This document shows positions 35,813 to 46,373 of a stretch of DNA of 64,000 nucleotides, piece after piece; position 1 is the stretch's first letter; the number at the start of each line of letters is the position of its first letter. Made by a program: the position numbers and the translations under genes. The stretch is from Natronobacterium gregoryi SP2 (lineage in GTDB: Archaea > Halobacteriota > Halobacteria > Halobacteriales > Natrialbaceae): NCBI RefSeq assembly GCF_000230715.2, contig NC_019792.1, positions 3,658,001-3,722,000 on the forward strand, given 5' to 3'. The notes beneath the pieces were generated by a model. The model did not search any database. It was given only the letters and a program-made list of their open reading frames with translations, and was not told the DNA's origin.

Positions 35813-36802
35813 ATGTCATTCGGTAAATTTCTGCTCAAACGATCGTTGCAGGGAATCGTCGTCGTCTGGGGCGTCGTCACTGTACTGTTCGGGTTGCGAG
35901 CGATCACGCCGGGTGATCCGGTCAATCTCATCGTCGATCCGGCGGTCGACCAGGCCACGCGTGAACGGATTCGACAGGAGTTAGGGCTGGATCAGCCGAT
36001 GTACGTCCAGTACGTAGACTATATCCAGGGACTTCTCGTCGGTGACCTCGGGTACTCGTATCAGGCGAGTCGTCCGGTGTCGACGATGGTCATCGAACGA
36101 ATTCCGGCGACGCTGGAACTGGCAATTGCAGCGACGATCATCGCACTGGTGATCGCGATTCCGCTCGGCGTCATCAGCGGCACCCGGCGAAACGAACCCG
36201 CCGACTACGGTGCGACGACGTTCTCGTTAATCGGGATCAGTACCCCAAACTTCTGGCTCGGGATCATGTTGATCCTGTTGCTCGGGGTCCAGTTCGATCT
36301 TTTCCCGACGGGCCGTCGCCCGGTCGCGTTCCACTCCGCGATGTGGACGTTCTTGACGACGTTTTACGTCGGTGACCTGCTGGCGTGGTTCCAGCACATA
36401 CTCTTGCCGGCAGTCACGCTCGGAACGTACTTTACGGCCCTGATCACGCGCCTGACCAGGAGTGGGATGCTAGACGAGTACGGCAAGCCCTACGTGACGG
36501 CGACCGAAGCGAAAGGAATTCCGGGTGTGTTGGTCCGGTACAAACACGTGCTGCGAAACACGATGATTCCCATCATCACCGTTCTCGGCCTGCAACTCGG
36601 AACCTTGCTCGGGGGTGCGGTGATCACGGAGACGGTCTTCTCCTGGCCCGGGCTAGGGATGCGGCTTATCACCGCGATCAACAACCTCGACTGGCCGCTC
36701 ATCCAGGGCATCATCATCTTCATCGGCGTCGGATACGTCGTCATCAACATTGCCGTCGACGGCATTTATGCGAAACTCAACCCGCGGGTGATCGACGAAT
36801 GA
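35813..36802 (+). CDS. ABC transporter permease, DppB-like, paralogue 2
   Basis: A 329-residue DppB/OppB-type permease with ATG start (SFGKFLLKRSLQGIVVVWGV). The same length and loops as the operon-1 copy, including DQPMYVQYVDYIQGLLVGDL and the EAA loop TATEAKGIPGVLVRYKHVLR. It overlaps the next permease by 4 bp (ATGA). Confidence 0.9.
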   Translation: MSFGKFLLKRSLQGIVVVWGVVTVLFGLRAITPGDPVNLIVDPAVDQATRERIRQELGLDQPMYVQYVDYIQGLLVGDLGYSYQASRPVSTMVIERIPATLELAIAATIIALVIAIPLGVISGTRRNEPADYGATTFSLIGISTPNFWLGIMLILLLGVQFDLFPTGRRPVAFHSAMWTFLTTFYVGDLLAWFQHILLPAVTLGTYFTALITRLTRSGMLDEYGKPYVTATEAKGIPGVLVRYKHVLRNTMIPIITVLGLQLGTLLGGAVITETVFSWPGLGMRLITAINNLDWPLIQGIIIFIGVGYVVINIAVDGIYAKLNPRVIDE

Positions 36803-37803
36803 TCTCCGACCGTGTCACGTCGAATCTCAAACAGGAGTTCCGACAGAGCCTGCTGGCGAAACTCGGACTCGTGATTCTGCTTGTCATCCTCGTGATGGCC
36901 CTGTTCGCGCCGGTGCTTGCGACGCACAACCCGAACACGACCGGCTACTTCGACGAGAGCGGAAACTCGTATCCGCCGGTCGGGATCACCGACGAGGGCC
37001 ATCAGTGGGAAGACGGCGAGCGCGTGACCTACACCGTCGAGTACAGTACCGACCACCTGCTGGGAACGAACAACGTCGGCCAGGACGTCTACTCCCGACT
37101 GCTCTACGGCGCTCGCACGTCGCTTATGGTCGGTATCCTCGGCACCGGGCTGGCCATCCTCATCGGCGTCCCGTTCGGACTGGTCTCGGGCTACTACGGC
37201 GGACGAATCGACGACGCGATGATGCGAGTCGCCGACGTGATGCTCGCGTTCCCGTCGCTCGTGTTGGCGCTGGCGCTGATCGGCGTCTTCGGATCGCTCG
37301 CGATACCGATGCCCGATCCGATCGTGATGGCCGGCTTCGCGGACGGAATGCCCGAGTCGACAGTGTTACCCGGGACGGTGACGATCGTCGTCGGACTCGT
37401 CACGTGGGTCTGGTTTGCCCGCGTCGCACGCGGCGAAGCCATGTCGATACGCAACGAAGAGTACGTGAAAGCCGCGAAAAGCCTCGGGGCGAGCAACCGG
37501 AAGATACTGACAAAACACGTCTTTCCGAACAGCCTCACGCCAGTGATCGTGCTCGCGACGATCCAGGTCGCGGCAGTCATCCTCCTCGAGAGTTCGCTGT
37601 CCTACCTCGGGTTCTCCGGGACGACGCTCTCGTGGGGGTACGAGATCCAGCAGGGCCAGGACTACCTCCGGACGGCCTGGTGGGTCTCGACGGTTCCGGG
37701 AATCGGGATCGTTCTCGCAGTGATTAGCATCAACTTGCTCGGTGACTGGTTTCGGGACTCCCTCGACCCGAACATCGAGGGTGAAGGAGGTGGCGCTGGA
37801 TAA
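36799..37803 (+). CDS. ABC transporter permease, DppC-like, paralogue 2
   Basis: A 334-residue DppC/OppC-type permease. The ATG at 36799 overlaps the upstream stop. N-terminal span GLVILLVILVMALFAPVLAT; LGTNNVGQDVYSRLLYGAR; EAA loop YVKAAKSLGASNRKILTKHV; C-terminus DWFRDSLDPNIEG. The paralogous pair with 30220-31221 implies duplication of the entire operon. Confidence 0.9.
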   Translation: MISDRVTSNLKQEFRQSLLAKLGLVILLVILVMALFAPVLATHNPNTTGYFDESGNSYPPVGITDEGHQWEDGERVTYTVEYSTDHLLGTNNVGQDVYSRLLYGARTSLMVGILGTGLAILIGVPFGLVSGYYGGRIDDAMMRVADVMLAFPSLVLALALIGVFGSLAIPMPDPIVMAGFADGMPESTVLPGTVTIVVGLVTWVWFARVARGEAMSIRNEEYVKAAKSLGASNRKILTKHVFPNSLTPVIVLATIQVAAVILLESSLSYLGFSGTTLSWGYEIQQGQDYLRTAWWVSTVPGIGIVLAVISINLLGDWFRDSLDPNIEGEGGGAG

Positions 37804-37805
37804 TC

Positions 37806-39086
37806 ATGTCTAACGAGATACTACGCATCAACGGCCTTTCGACGCGGTTTTTCACCGAACAGGGACAGGTAAACGCCGTCGAGGATCTCGACCTGACGAT
37901 CGAACGTGGCGACGTGGTCGGCATCGTCGGCGAGAGCGGCTCCGGCAAAAGCGTCACTGCACGTTCGATCGTCGACCTGATCGAATCGCCCGGCCAGATC
38001 ACCGACGGCGAAATCTGGTTCGACGACCCGGAGCTAGCGGCGACGGTCGAAGACGACCAGCCCGACGCGGTCGACGGCGACTTCGTCGATCTTCGCCGAC
38101 TACCAGACGAGACCCGGCGCTCGCTGCGGGGGACGACCTTCAGCATGATCTTCCAGGACCCCGAGAGCAGCTTCAACCCGAGTCTCACGGTCGGCGAGCA
38201 GATCGCCGAAGCAGTCGAGGTCCAGCAACGCGCCAGCTCGAACCCGCGATCGACCAGGGCTCGAACCCAGTCCGCGGAGTACTCGCTTGGCAACTTCGTG
38301 CTGTCGACGATGCTTCCCTCCCAGAAGTACGTCACCGAGGCGAGCAAGGAGCGAGCGATCGAACTGCTCGAGCTGGTCGGCATCCCCGACCCCGTCGAGC
38401 GGGCCGACGAGTACCCCCACGAGTACTCGGGCGGGATGCTCCAGCGGGCGATGATCGCCCAGGCACTCGCAGGCGAACCCGACGTGCTCGTTGCCGACGA
38501 GCCGACGACGGCACTGGACGTAACCATCCAGGCACAGGTGCTCGACTTGCTCGCCGACCTCCAGCGAGAGACCGGGATGACGATCCTGCTTATTACGCAC
38601 AACCTCGGCGTCATCGCGCGCATGTGCGACCGGGTCGGCGTGATGTACGCTGGCGAGATCGTCGAGCGCGGGACCCTCGAGGACGTCTTCGATCGCCCCG
38701 TCCACCCCTACACGGTGGGACTGCTCGGATCGATCCCCGACCTCGAGGACGCGGGCGGCCGTCTCGACCCGATCCCGGGCAACGTGCCGAGTCTGCTCGA
38801 TCACGAGATGGGGGATCGCTGTTACTTCGCCGATCGCTGTCCGAGAGCCATGGAGGCGTGTCTCGACCGTCCACCCGAGTACGACGCCGACGGGAGCGGC
38901 GAGCACGACGTGCGGTGTGTGCTCGCGGAAAGAAAGTACGACGAGTCCAGAGCCCTTCCAGACGGCTGGTTCGGGACGGACGCCGGGCGGCCACGGGACG
39001 AACAGGACCCAGCCGCCGGCGGCGAACGAGGCCACGAGGATCGACCCCGTCCGCAACTCGAGGAGTCAGGGGGTGAGAGCCGATGA
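37806..39086 (+). CDS. ABC transporter ATP-binding protein, DppD-like, paralogue 2
   Basis: A 426-residue ATPase: Walker [20 protein letters not shown]-loop [16 protein letters not shown], signature [15 protein letters not shown], Walker [14 protein letters not shown]-terminal [14 protein letters not shown]. Like paralogue 1 it carries a basic/Ser insert after the Q-loop ([18 protein letters not shown]). The DNA is nearly identical to operon 1 around the signature region (about 38380-38690). Confidence 0.9.
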   Translation: MSNEILRINGLSTRFFTEQGQVNAVEDLDLTIERGDVVGIVGESGSGKSVTARSIVDLIESPGQITDGEIWFDDPELAATVEDDQPDAVDGDFVDLRRLPDETRRSLRGTTFSMIFQDPESSFNPSLTVGEQIAEAVEVQQRASSNPRSTRARTQSAEYSLGNFVLSTMLPSQKYVTEASKERAIELLELVGIPDPVERADEYPHEYSGGMLQRAMIAQALAGEPDVLVADEPTTALDVTIQAQVLDLLADLQRETGMTILLITHNLGVIARMCDRVGVMYAGEIVERGTLEDVFDRPVHPYTVGLLGSIPDLEDAGGRLDPIPGNVPSLLDHEMGDRCYFADRCPRAMEACLDRPPEYDADGSGEHDVRCVLAERKYDESRALPDGWFGTDAGRPRDEQDPAAGGERGHEDRPRPQLEESGGESR

Positions 39087-40711
39087 GCACCGACGACGCC
39101 GACGAACCACTCGTTCGCGTCGACGACCTGCAGAAGTACTTCTGGGAGAACGATTCGCTGCTCGATCGACTGCTCGGCGACGAGCCGGTCGCCGTCCGGG
39201 CGGTCGACGGCGTGAGCTTCGACATCCGCGAGGGAGAGACGCTCGGTCTCGTCGGCGAATCGGGCTGTGGGAAGTCGACGACTGGCGAGACACTGCTTCG
39301 GCTGCAAGAACCCAGCGATGGCGACGTTCGATTCGACGGCCGGAGCGTTTACGACCTCGAGAGAGAGACCCTCGACGAGTTCCGTCGGGAGGCACAGGTC
39401 GTCTTTCAGGACCCGTTCTCGAGTCTCGATCCCCGGATGACGATCGGAGAGATCGTCACGCAACCTCTCGAAATCCACGACTGGCCCTGGACCGATCCCG
39501 AGGTCGAGACCGTGGTCGAGGTGCGGACCGACGGAATCTCGGACGGGATCGTCACTGCGACGGCAGCCGACGACATCGACAAACTGGTAAGCCCAACGGA
39601 CGGCGTCGCGACGGCCCACGTGACCGTCCGACCCGACGCCGATAGCGCCCGACCGGCCGGGGACGTCGCGGACGACCACAGCGTCGATATCGCGGACGGC
39701 GTCGTCGCCGAGGTCACAGAGGATCTCACAGTCGAGGTGACCAGAGACGACGGAATCGACGTCCACGTCTCGGTCGAACGCGGGCCGAACGAACTCCGGC
39801 GGAAACGAGCGACGGAGCTACTCGAGCGGGTGGGGCTCGCGGTCGACCAGTTGGATCGATACCCCCACGAGTTCTCCGGTGGCCAGCGCCAGCGGATCGG
39901 GATCGCACGGTCACTCGCCCTCGAGCCGGGGTTTCTGGTGCTCGACGAGCCAACGAGCGCGCTCGACGTCTCTGTTCAGGCACAGGTGCTGAACCTGCTT
40001 GCAGACCTTCAAGAGGAGTTTGACCTGACGTACCTGCTGATCAGCCACGACCTCTCAGTGGTCCGGCATATATGTGACCGGGTCGCGGTGATGTATCTCG
40101 GCGAGATCGTCGAAATCGGGCCGGTCGAAGAGATGTTCGAGATGCCAGCGCATCCGTACACGCAAGCCTTGCTCGACAGCGTTCCACGTGCGTCGACCGC
40201 CGAGAAAGACCGCGACGTAGAGACGCTATCCGGCGACGTTCCGTCTCCGCGAAGTCCACCCAGCGGCTGTCGGTTTCGAACGCGCTGTCCAACGGTGATC
40301 CCACCGGCGGAAAGCGACCTCGATCAGGAACGCTTCCGTGATCTGATGAACGTGCGCGAGCGAATCGAAACTCGGGACGTCTCACTCGAGACGGTCGGCG
40401 ACGACGACCGGTTCGAGTTCGAGAACGGATCGTTACCCGACGAAGAAGTCGACGAGTTCGTCGCGGCGCTGAAAGAGCGTCTGCTCGACCGTGAACTACC
40501 GCCGGCCCACGACGCTGTCGTCGAGGAGGCTCTGTCCGAACTCGCTACGACGGACTGGGAGGCCGCTGCAATGTGTCTTCGAGAGGAGTACGAGAGCGTC
40601 TGCGAGCGCAAGAACCCGCCGCTTTCCGGAGCGAACACGAGTTCGGTTCATCCGACGGCCTGTCACCTTTACGATGAGTCTGTTCCGGGAAGACCCGACT
40701 CGGACGAGTGA
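39083..40711 (+). CDS. ABC transporter ATP-binding protein, DppF-like, with a ~100-residue insert
   Basis: 542 residues against 445 in the operon-1 paralogue. Walker A ([18 protein letters not shown]), Q-loop ([17 protein letters not shown]), signature ([17 protein letters not shown]) and Walker B ([10 protein letters not shown]) are intact. The extra block is residues ~135-235 (nt ~39485-39790), between the Q-loop and the signature. It is acidic and strand-rich, with [35 protein letters not shown] and [19 protein letters not shown]. This places it in the helical subdomain. C-terminal CRFRTRCP and an extension end in [11 protein letters not shown]. Last gene of operon 2. Confidence 0.9.
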   Translation: MSTDDADEPLVRVDDLQKYFWENDSLLDRLLGDEPVAVRAVDGVSFDIREGETLGLVGESGCGKSTTGETLLRLQEPSDGDVRFDGRSVYDLERETLDEFRREAQVVFQDPFSSLDPRMTIGEIVTQPLEIHDWPWTDPEVETVVEVRTDGISDGIVTATAADDIDKLVSPTDGVATAHVTVRPDADSARPAGDVADDHSVDIADGVVAEVTEDLTVEVTRDDGIDVHVSVERGPNELRRKRATELLERVGLAVDQLDRYPHEFSGGQRQRIGIARSLALEPGFLVLDEPTSALDVSVQAQVLNLLADLQEEFDLTYLLISHDLSVVRHICDRVAVMYLGEIVEIGPVEEMFEMPAHPYTQALLDSVPRASTAEKDRDVETLSGDVPSPRSPPSGCRFRTRCPTVIPPAESDLDQERFRDLMNVRERIETRDVSLETVGDDDRFEFENGSLPDEEVDEFVAALKERLLDRELPPAHDAVVEEALSELATTDWEAAAMCLREEYESVCERKNPPLSGANTSSVHPTACHLYDESVPGRPDSDE

Positions 40712-40863
40712 CGACCCCACTATCCACTGACACGTAAAATTCGACACTCCTGTCTACCCGACTGTCCCGCTTCGCTACGATAGAGAGTATGTGTCACCGC
40801 CATATAGGGGGCACCAATCTGTATTGGCAGTAGGTGTAATACCGCCGGGTCTCTAGACGAGGT

Positions 40864-41229
40864 ATGAACGAGCCCACCGACCGCCGAATGGCAGCCGCTT
40901 GCTCCCTTCTCGCCAAGGAAAAGCGCCGATATCTCCTCTACCAACTCGCCGAAGACGAGACTGCTCACATCGAAGATCTCGTGACCCAGGTCGCCGCGTG
41001 GGACGACACTGTCTCGACCGGGCAGATCTCCAGCGAAACCCGACAGCAAACCTACGTCTCGCTTGTGCACAACCACCTTCCGCGTCTCGCCGACTACGAC
41101 ATCATCGACTACGACCTCCGCAGCGGCGACATCGTCCTCGCGGACGGCTTCGACGACATCAAACCGCTCCTCGAGCAGTTCAAACAGACCGAAGAGAAGC
41201 AGGAACTGCGCGAGCAGCCGCCGCTGTGA
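40864..41229 (+). CDS. winged-helix regulator, DUF7344-type
   Basis: A 121-residue acidic protein with a winged-helix core typical of haloarchaeal DUF7344 proteins: RRYLLYQLAEDETAHIEDLV (first helices), VTQVAAWDD, then SLVHNHLPRLADYDIIDYDL (recognition helix and wing) and SGDIVLADGFDDIKPLL. It is probably a DNA-binding transcription regulator. It lies alone between the second ABC operon and a DMT transporter gene; its targets are unknown. Confidence 0.75.
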   Translation: MNEPTDRRMAAACSLLAKEKRRYLLYQLAEDETAHIEDLVTQVAAWDDTVSTGQISSETRQQTYVSLVHNHLPRLADYDIIDYDLRSGDIVLADGFDDIKPLLEQFKQTEEKQELREQPPL

Positions 41230-41277
41230 CGGTTTTCGCATCGAAATGCAGAGGGAAGCCAAAGCGAGAGTACTGGT

Positions 41278-42216
41278 GTGAGTCAGTATCGGAACGTCGG
41301 TCTCTTCCTGACGCTTGCGGCCTGCTGGGGAACGGCGTTCGTCGCGATCAGTGCCGGTCTCGAGTACGTTCCGCCGGTTCTCTTTGCAGCACTGCGGTAC
41401 GACATCGCCGGGATCGTGATGCTCACTTACGCAGCCTACGCGCTCGAGGACGGTCAGTGGCTGCCGCGGGGCCGTCAAGGGTGGCTGGTCGTGGCTGTCG
41501 GTGCAGTCCTGTTGATCGCGGCCTATCACGCCTTCCTCTTCGTCGGACAGCAACACACGACCGCGGCAGCGGCCGCGATTCTCGTCAGTCTCTCACCCGT
41601 CCTGACCACCGGATTCGCGCGGGTGTTTGTTCCGTCTGACGCACTGTCGATTGTCGGCGTCGGCGGCGTCGTACTGGGGCTTGCCGGCGTCGCGGTCATC
41701 TCCCAACCCGACCCATCGGACCTGCTGGCACCTGATTTCGTCGCGAAGTTACTCGTCTTCTGTGCCGCGGCATCGTTTGCGCTCGGGAGCGTCCTCACGC
41801 GCCGGATCGATTCCTCTCTTCCCATCGAGACGATGGAAGCGTGGTCGATGCTCGGTGGCGCGCTCGTGATGCACGTGGTTAGCCTCGCGCTCGGCGAACC
41901 GATAGAGCCCACAGCCTGGATGCATCTGGAGGCACTCGGAGCGCTCGGCTACCTCGCGTTGGTCGCGAGCGCACTCGGCTTCCTGCTTTACTTCGACTTG
42001 CTCGAACGACTCGGTGCGGTCGAGATCAACATGGTCTCGTACGTCGCACCGATTTTCACGGCAATCGTCGGTTGGCTCTATCTCGGCGAAGTCGTCGACG
42101 CGACGACGCTTCTCGGCTTCGCGCTCATCGCCGCCGGCTTCGCGCTCGTGAAACGACGAGCGCTCAGAGAGGAGCTCGACCACGTCAACCGACTGTCCTC
42201 GAGACTGAGGGAGTGA
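41278..42216 (+). CDS. EamA/DMT-family transporter
   Basis: A 312-residue drug/metabolite-type exporter with GTG start (SQYRNVGLFLTLAACWGTAF). It has about ten hydrophobic spans in two EamA repeats: the first includes ALRYDIAGIVMLTYAAYALE and FVGQQHTTAAAAAILVSLSP, the second AASFALGSVLTRRIDSSLPI and VSYVAPIFTAIVGWLYLGEV. The C-terminus is basic (LVKRRALREELDHVNRL). The substrate is unknown. It starts 48 bp after the regulator gene and may be co-transcribed with it. Confidence 0.85.
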   Translation: MSQYRNVGLFLTLAACWGTAFVAISAGLEYVPPVLFAALRYDIAGIVMLTYAAYALEDGQWLPRGRQGWLVVAVGAVLLIAAYHAFLFVGQQHTTAAAAAILVSLSPVLTTGFARVFVPSDALSIVGVGGVVLGLAGVAVISQPDPSDLLAPDFVAKLLVFCAAASFALGSVLTRRIDSSLPIETMEAWSMLGGALVMHVVSLALGEPIEPTAWMHLEALGALGYLALVASALGFLLYFDLLERLGAVEINMVSYVAPIFTAIVGWLYLGEVVDATTLLGFALIAAGFALVKRRALREELDHVNRLSSRLRE

Positions 42217-42218
42217 CC

Positions 42219-42521
42219 TCACCGGCGATACGAGTGACCGACGTACAGCGCGACCAGGTTGAGAACAACCAAGCCGAGAAAAGAGAGCGTCTCGAGGGCA
42301 GCCGACAGGCCAGTGAGAAGCAACGGAACGTGGAGAAACGGGAGCCCGATTCCAGCCCAGAACCCCGCCTTCCGGATCGACGGTGCGAGCGACGGGACGG
42401 CTCGTTCGAGGGGCCGGCGATGGTCGTCGTCCGGTTCGTTCCCAGACGTCCGTTCGCGGGCCACGGATGGCGACGAGTCCGACATCGAGATACCTGCTAG
42501 ACTATCGCCCTCCGATCGCAT
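42219..42521 (-). CDS. small membrane protein of unknown function
   Basis: 100 residues, or 88 if it starts at the internal MSDSSPSV (42485). A polar N-terminal half (ERTSGNEPDDDHRRPLERAV) is followed by two hydrophobic spans (AGIGLPFLHVPLLLTGLSAA and LSFLGLVVLNLVALYVGHSY). It is convergent with the DMT gene, with only 2 bp between stop codons. The family is not recognised. Confidence 0.55.
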   Translation of the reverse strand: MRSEGDSLAGISMSDSSPSVARERTSGNEPDDDHRRPLERAVPSLAPSIRKAGFWAGIGLPFLHVPLLLTGLSAALETLSFLGLVVLNLVALYVGHSYRR

Positions 42522-42715
42522 ATATCGCCACGACGGTTTCGATCGGTTGGAAGGGATTCACGCCAGTAATCGGTTAAAACGACGATTAGCCGGACCGTTC
42601 TACGACCCGAGATCGCTCGTCACTCGAATCGACGACCCATCACGACGATCAATCCTCGTTTGTAACGCAGTAGGTGGACCGTTCGGCGACGAGAGAAAAG
42701 CGACCGCGCCTCGAG

Positions 42716-44947
42716 TTACTGGAATCCGATACGGCTGCTGCGGCGACCGGTCGGGTCCGGACCGCCCGAGCCGCCCTGGAACTCCTCTTCGATGCGCTCG
42801 TAGTAGTCGAGAATCTCGTCGGTGATCGTCGGTCGGACGTTCTCCATCGCCTGTCGGAAGTGACTCATCTCGACCACATTTGCCTCTTTGTCCTCACGCA
42901 GCGCCTCGATGGCCGCCTCGCGGGCGATCGACTCGAGGTCGCTGCCGACGTAGCCGTCGGTGATCTCGGCGATTTCCTTGAGAGTGACGTCGGCGGCCAG
43001 TGGTGTGTTCTCGGTGTGGATCTCGAGGATTCGTTCGCGGCCGTCGATATCGGGTTCGCCGATCATGACCAGCCGGTCGAACCGACCCGACCGCAGGAGT
43101 GCGGGGTCGATCATGTCCGGACGGTTGGTCGCACCGATCACCATCACGTCTTCCATCTCTTCCAAGCCGTCGAGCTCGGTCAGCAACTGGTTGACGACCC
43201 GCTCGGAGACGTTCGAGCCGGTTTCACCGCCACCGCGGCCGGGTGCGAGCGCGTCGAGCTCGTCGAAGAAGATCACCGTCGGCGAGACCTGACGGGCCTT
43301 CCGGAAGGTCTGGCGGATCGCTTTCTCGGACTCGCCGACCCACTTCGAGAGCAGTTGCGGGCCACGGACCGAGATGAAGTTCGCATTGGTCTCGTTGGCG
43401 ACGGCTTTCGCCATCAGAGTCTTGCCGGTGCCCGGCGGGCCGTAGAGCAAGACGCCGGCCGGCGGGTCGATGCCGAGCCGGTCGAACCGTTCGGGGTTCG
43501 AGAGCGGCCACTCGACGGACTCTTTGACCTGGTCTTTGGCCTCGTGGAGGCCGCCGACATCGTCCCACGAGATCTTGGGGAGTTCGACGAGCACCTCCCG
43601 CATCGCGGAGGGTTCGACCTCGTTTAACGCGCCACGGAAGTCTTCGCGCTTGACGATCATCCGGTCGATGAGACTCGGCGGGATGTCCTCCTCGTCGAGA
43701 TCGATCTCGGGGAGGTACCGGCGCAGTGCCTTCATCGCGGCTTCTTTCGTCAGGGACTCGATGTCAGCCCCGACGAAGCCGTGGGTCTCGTCGGCGAGAT
43801 GGCCGAGGTTGACGTCGTCGGAGAGGGGCATGCCGCGGGTGTGGATCTGGAGGATCTCCTCGCGGCCCGTCTCGTCGGGGACGCCGATCTCGATCTCGCG
43901 GTCGAACCGGCCCGGTCGGCGCAGGGCGGGGTCGACGCTATCGACGCGGTTCGTCGCGGCGATGACGATCACCTGGCCGCGGGCCTCGAGGCCGTCCATC
44001 ATCGTCAACAACTGGGCGACGACCCGACGTTCGACCTCGCCGGTGACGTCCTCTCGCTTCGGTGCGATGGAGTCGAGTTCGTCGATGAAGATGATCGCGG
44101 GCGACTCCTCGCTTGCGTCCTCGAAGATCTCCCGAAGTTGTTGTTCGGACTCGCCGTAGTACTTCGAGATGATCTCCGGGCCGGCGATAGAGAAGAAACT
44201 CGCCGAGGTCTCGTTGGCGACGGCCTTCGCCAGCAGGGTCTTCCCAGTACCCGGCGGTCCATGGAGCAAGACTCCCTGTGGCGGCTCGATCCCCAGTTTC
44301 TTGAAGATCTGGGGGTGTTTCATCGGCAACTCGACCATCTCGCGGACCCGCTGGATCTCGCTCTGGAGCCCGCCGATGTCCTCGTAGGTGATCCCACCAC
44401 CGGTCTTCTCGAAGCCGGAGATCGGCTCCTCACGGAGTTCGACGTCGGTATCCTCGGTGATGAGGACGACGCCCTCGGGTTCAGTTTCGACGGCGATCAG
44501 CGGGATCGCCTGGCCGGGAGAGCGCATGAACGGGTGGTTCGTCGAGGACATAACCGGGACGATGTCCCGGCCGACGACCGGCCGTTTGAGGATCTGTCGT
44601 TTCACCATGCCGGCGGCGTCGGAGCCAAACTGGACCGATGCCTCCTCCGGCGGCGCGAGCACGAGCTCTTCGGCTTTCGTCGCCTCGGCTTTCCGGATCG
44701 TGACGCGCTCGCCGATGCCGACATCGGCGTTCTGACGGGTGAAACCGTCGATTCGAACGGTATCCGTGTTCCAGTCCTGCCGGTCTGCCCGCCACACCTT
44801 GGCGGCGGTCGTATCCGCACCTTCGATTTCGATAATGTCGCCCGGACTCAGCTTGAGATGTAGCAGCGTGTCCGGGTCGAGTCGGGCAATACCACGACCC
44901 GAGTCGTTCGGGTATGCCTTCGCAACCTCCAATTGAACTTCGTTCAT
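42716..44947 (-). CDS. Cdc48/p97-type AAA+ ATPase (paralogue 2)
   Basis: 743 residues. The N-domain ([20 protein letters not shown]; double-psi barrel) is followed by D1 with Walker A GPPGTGKT at 230-237 and [15 protein letters not shown], and D2 with [15 protein letters not shown] and [16 protein letters not shown]. The C-terminus is Gly/Pro-rich ([19 protein letters not shown]), unlike paralogue 1. It is monocistronic with no Hsp20-like partner. It closely matches the classic archaeal VAT/CdcH type, probably the main housekeeping copy (inference). Confidence 0.95.
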   Translation of the reverse strand: MNEVQLEVAKAYPNDSGRGIARLDPDTLLHLKLSPGDIIEIEGADTTAAKVWRADRQDWNTDTVRIDGFTRQNADVGIGERVTIRKAEATKAEELVLAPPEEASVQFGSDAAGMVKRQILKRPVVGRDIVPVMSSTNHPFMRSPGQAIPLIAVETEPEGVVLITEDTDVELREEPISGFEKTGGGITYEDIGGLQSEIQRVREMVELPMKHPQIFKKLGIEPPQGVLLHGPPGTGKTLLAKAVANETSASFFSIAGPEIISKYYGESEQQLREIFEDASEESPAIIFIDELDSIAPKREDVTGEVERRVVAQLLTMMDGLEARGQVIVIAATNRVDSVDPALRRPGRFDREIEIGVPDETGREEILQIHTRGMPLSDDVNLGHLADETHGFVGADIESLTKEAAMKALRRYLPEIDLDEEDIPPSLIDRMIVKREDFRGALNEVEPSAMREVLVELPKISWDDVGGLHEAKDQVKESVEWPLSNPERFDRLGIDPPAGVLLYGPPGTGKTLMAKAVANETNANFISVRGPQLLSKWVGESEKAIRQTFRKARQVSPTVIFFDELDALAPGRGGGETGSNVSERVVNQLLTELDGLEEMEDVMVIGATNRPDMIDPALLRSGRFDRLVMIGEPDIDGRERILEIHTENTPLAADVTLKEIAEITDGYVGSDLESIAREAAIEALREDKEANVVEMSHFRQAMENVRPTITDEILDYYERIEEEFQGGSGGPDPTGRRSSRIGFQ

Positions 44948-45143
44948 GATTCGGGATGGACGGCGATGTCAGTGATTCCGATTCGTGATCGGATAGGTTT
45001 TTTGCTCATTCGAGTTTGAGGAGTGCTACCACGTCAAGCAACGGCTGGAAGATACATAGATGTGACGGCATCGGCGGTATCGTTGTCGACCTATCTCCTG
45101 AATTTCGGTGGCAGTCTCCCGTGGCCTCGTCCGTCACGTCGAC
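44948..45143. other. promoter region of cdc48 paralogue 2
   Basis: On the minus strand AAAAAACCTATCC (near 44993-45005) precedes the start by ~50 bp. No gene is seen. Confidence 0.3.
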
Positions 45144-45231
45144 CTAGTGGCGGGCCAAGCCTACACTGATGGGTCGAATCTGGCGGTGTGGCTCGATTCG
45201 ACCCGTCAGTCGACGGTTGGGACGGTACTAG
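45144..45231 (-). repeat. CTAG-bounded repeat, family 2, copy 1
   Basis: 88 bp between two CTAG boxes. Read on the minus strand it is nearly identical to 51380-51464 (CCCAACCGTCGACTGACGGG, GCCACACCGCCAGATTCGAC, ending GGCCCGCCACTAG). The centre is a hairpin with arms GGGTCGAAT and ATTCGACCC. It lies between the divergent cdc48 promoter and the 3' end of the first Q/S-repeat gene. Confidence 0.8.
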
Positions 45232-45279
45232 TAACGAACTCACTCACGAGGACGTCAGGTGTCCCCCGTCGGGTACCCG

Positions 45280-45744
45280 TCACTGGTCGTCGCTCGAGGT
45301 GGAAACGACCACCGAGCCGTCTTCGCCGTCGACGCCCTGAGAACTCGAGGCGGATGTCGACTGGTTCAGCGCGGTCGACTGTTCGACCTCCGCTCCGTCC
45401 TCACCTACCGAAACCGATTGTGAGACCGACACGTTCTGCTGAGACACGTTTTGGGTGACGGAGACGCTCGTCGAACTCGAGTCCGTCGAGACTCCGTCTC
45501 TGATCGTTTCGTTCGAGACCGCTGTCTCGGTCGAGTCGCTCGAGACGGACACCTCGGAGTGTGCCGAGACGTTCGCCTCGTCACCGGCGTCGCTGGTCGT
45601 GGTGTCGACGAGTACGTTCCACATGGCTGTGTCCTCCGTGTCGGCATCACCCGTCTCGTCGATGGCCCCCGCGGGACTGCCGACGACGCCGGTGATCCCT
45701 GCCAGACAGACGAGTACGAGCACGCCGGTCGTAATTCGGTTCAT
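45280..45744 (-). CDS. secreted Ser/Val/Gln-repeat protein
   Basis: 154 residues from the ATG at 45744 (MNRITTGVLVLVCLAGITGV). The frame extends upstream, but only this start gives a signal peptide, cut near SPAGA-IDETG. The mature part is an acidic Ser/Thr/Val/Gln sequence with alternating pattern (TSVSVTQNVSQQNVSVSQSV, then VGEDGAEVEQSTALNQSTSA) and no cysteine or transmembrane anchor. Alternating polar/hydrophobic residues with Q/N suggest stacked beta strands, as in the neighbouring repeat proteins. It has no recognised family. It is the same strand as, and downstream of, the gene at 45963. Confidence 0.65.
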   Translation of the reverse strand: MNRITTGVLVLVCLAGITGVVGSPAGAIDETGDADTEDTAMWNVLVDTTTSDAGDEANVSAHSEVSVSSDSTETAVSNETIRDGVSTDSSSTSVSVTQNVSQQNVSVSQSVSVGEDGAEVEQSTALNQSTSASSSQGVDGEDGSVVVSTSSDDQ

Positions 45745-45962
45745 GGTTTTCGAGGCACAGAGGCTGTGTCTACTCGAGGACAGTTGAACCTCGAGAACTG
45801 TTTCGTCGGTAAGCACTGGCTTCTGGGTCGGTGTGACGAGCCCACAGCCAGTCTCCAGACCGTCGAGCGAGTGCAGTCGGCGACGCGAGACGGGTGTTGC
45901 AACTCGAGGCTGTGACGTTCCACGTCGAAAAATCGATTCGGACGTCGCTATCAGCCCCGATG

Positions 45963-46367
45963 TTAGCCGATGAGGTTGAAGGCGGCGACGTTAGCTTCCT
46001 GGGTGGCGGTGTTTTGCTGGTCAACAGTCACGGTTGCATTGTCGGCATTCACGTCACCGCCGTCACCGCCGGAGGCGTCGACGGTATTGCCGTTGTCACC
46101 GTTGTTATTCTCTTCCATAAGTGCAAGTCCACCGTCACCGCCATCACCGGCGACACCAACGTTGGCGATGTTCACCTGTTCACCGCTCTGAGACTGGTCA
46201 ACCGTCGCGTCAGCCGTCTGCTCGATTTGCGGAACGTCCGCGACGAGCTCCTCCTCGGCTGGCGGTGCGTCTTTGTAGTCGTGTGCCGCTGCGGTTCCGG
46301 CAAGCCCCATGAACGTGAGGCCGCCGACCACTGCTACCATCATCGCAAGTGTGAGTACGCGCTTCAT
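45963..46367 (-). CDS. secreted Q/N-repeat protein, promoter displaced by an IS
   Basis: 134 residues: signal peptide MKRVLTLAMMVAVVGGLTFM cut near GTAAA-HDYKD, then two Q/N-rich blocks (ATVDQSQSGEQVNIANVGVA, near 52-71; and ATVTVDQQNTATQEANVAAF, near 111-130) separated by a Gly/Asp/Asn-rich spacer (GDGGDGG, NNNGDNGN). The blocks resemble the Q-x-N-x-N units of the protein at 48095. An IS element is inserted with its target duplication starting at the first base of the start codon, so the native upstream region now lies beyond 47448. The coding sequence is complete but may be silent or driven from the IS. Confidence 0.65.
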   Translation of the reverse strand: MKRVLTLAMMVAVVGGLTFMGLAGTAAAHDYKDAPPAEEELVADVPQIEQTADATVDQSQSGEQVNIANVGVAGDGGDGGLALMEENNNGDNGNTVDASGGDGGDVNADNATVTVDQQNTATQEANVAAFNLIG

Positions 46368-46373
46368 AGTTGG

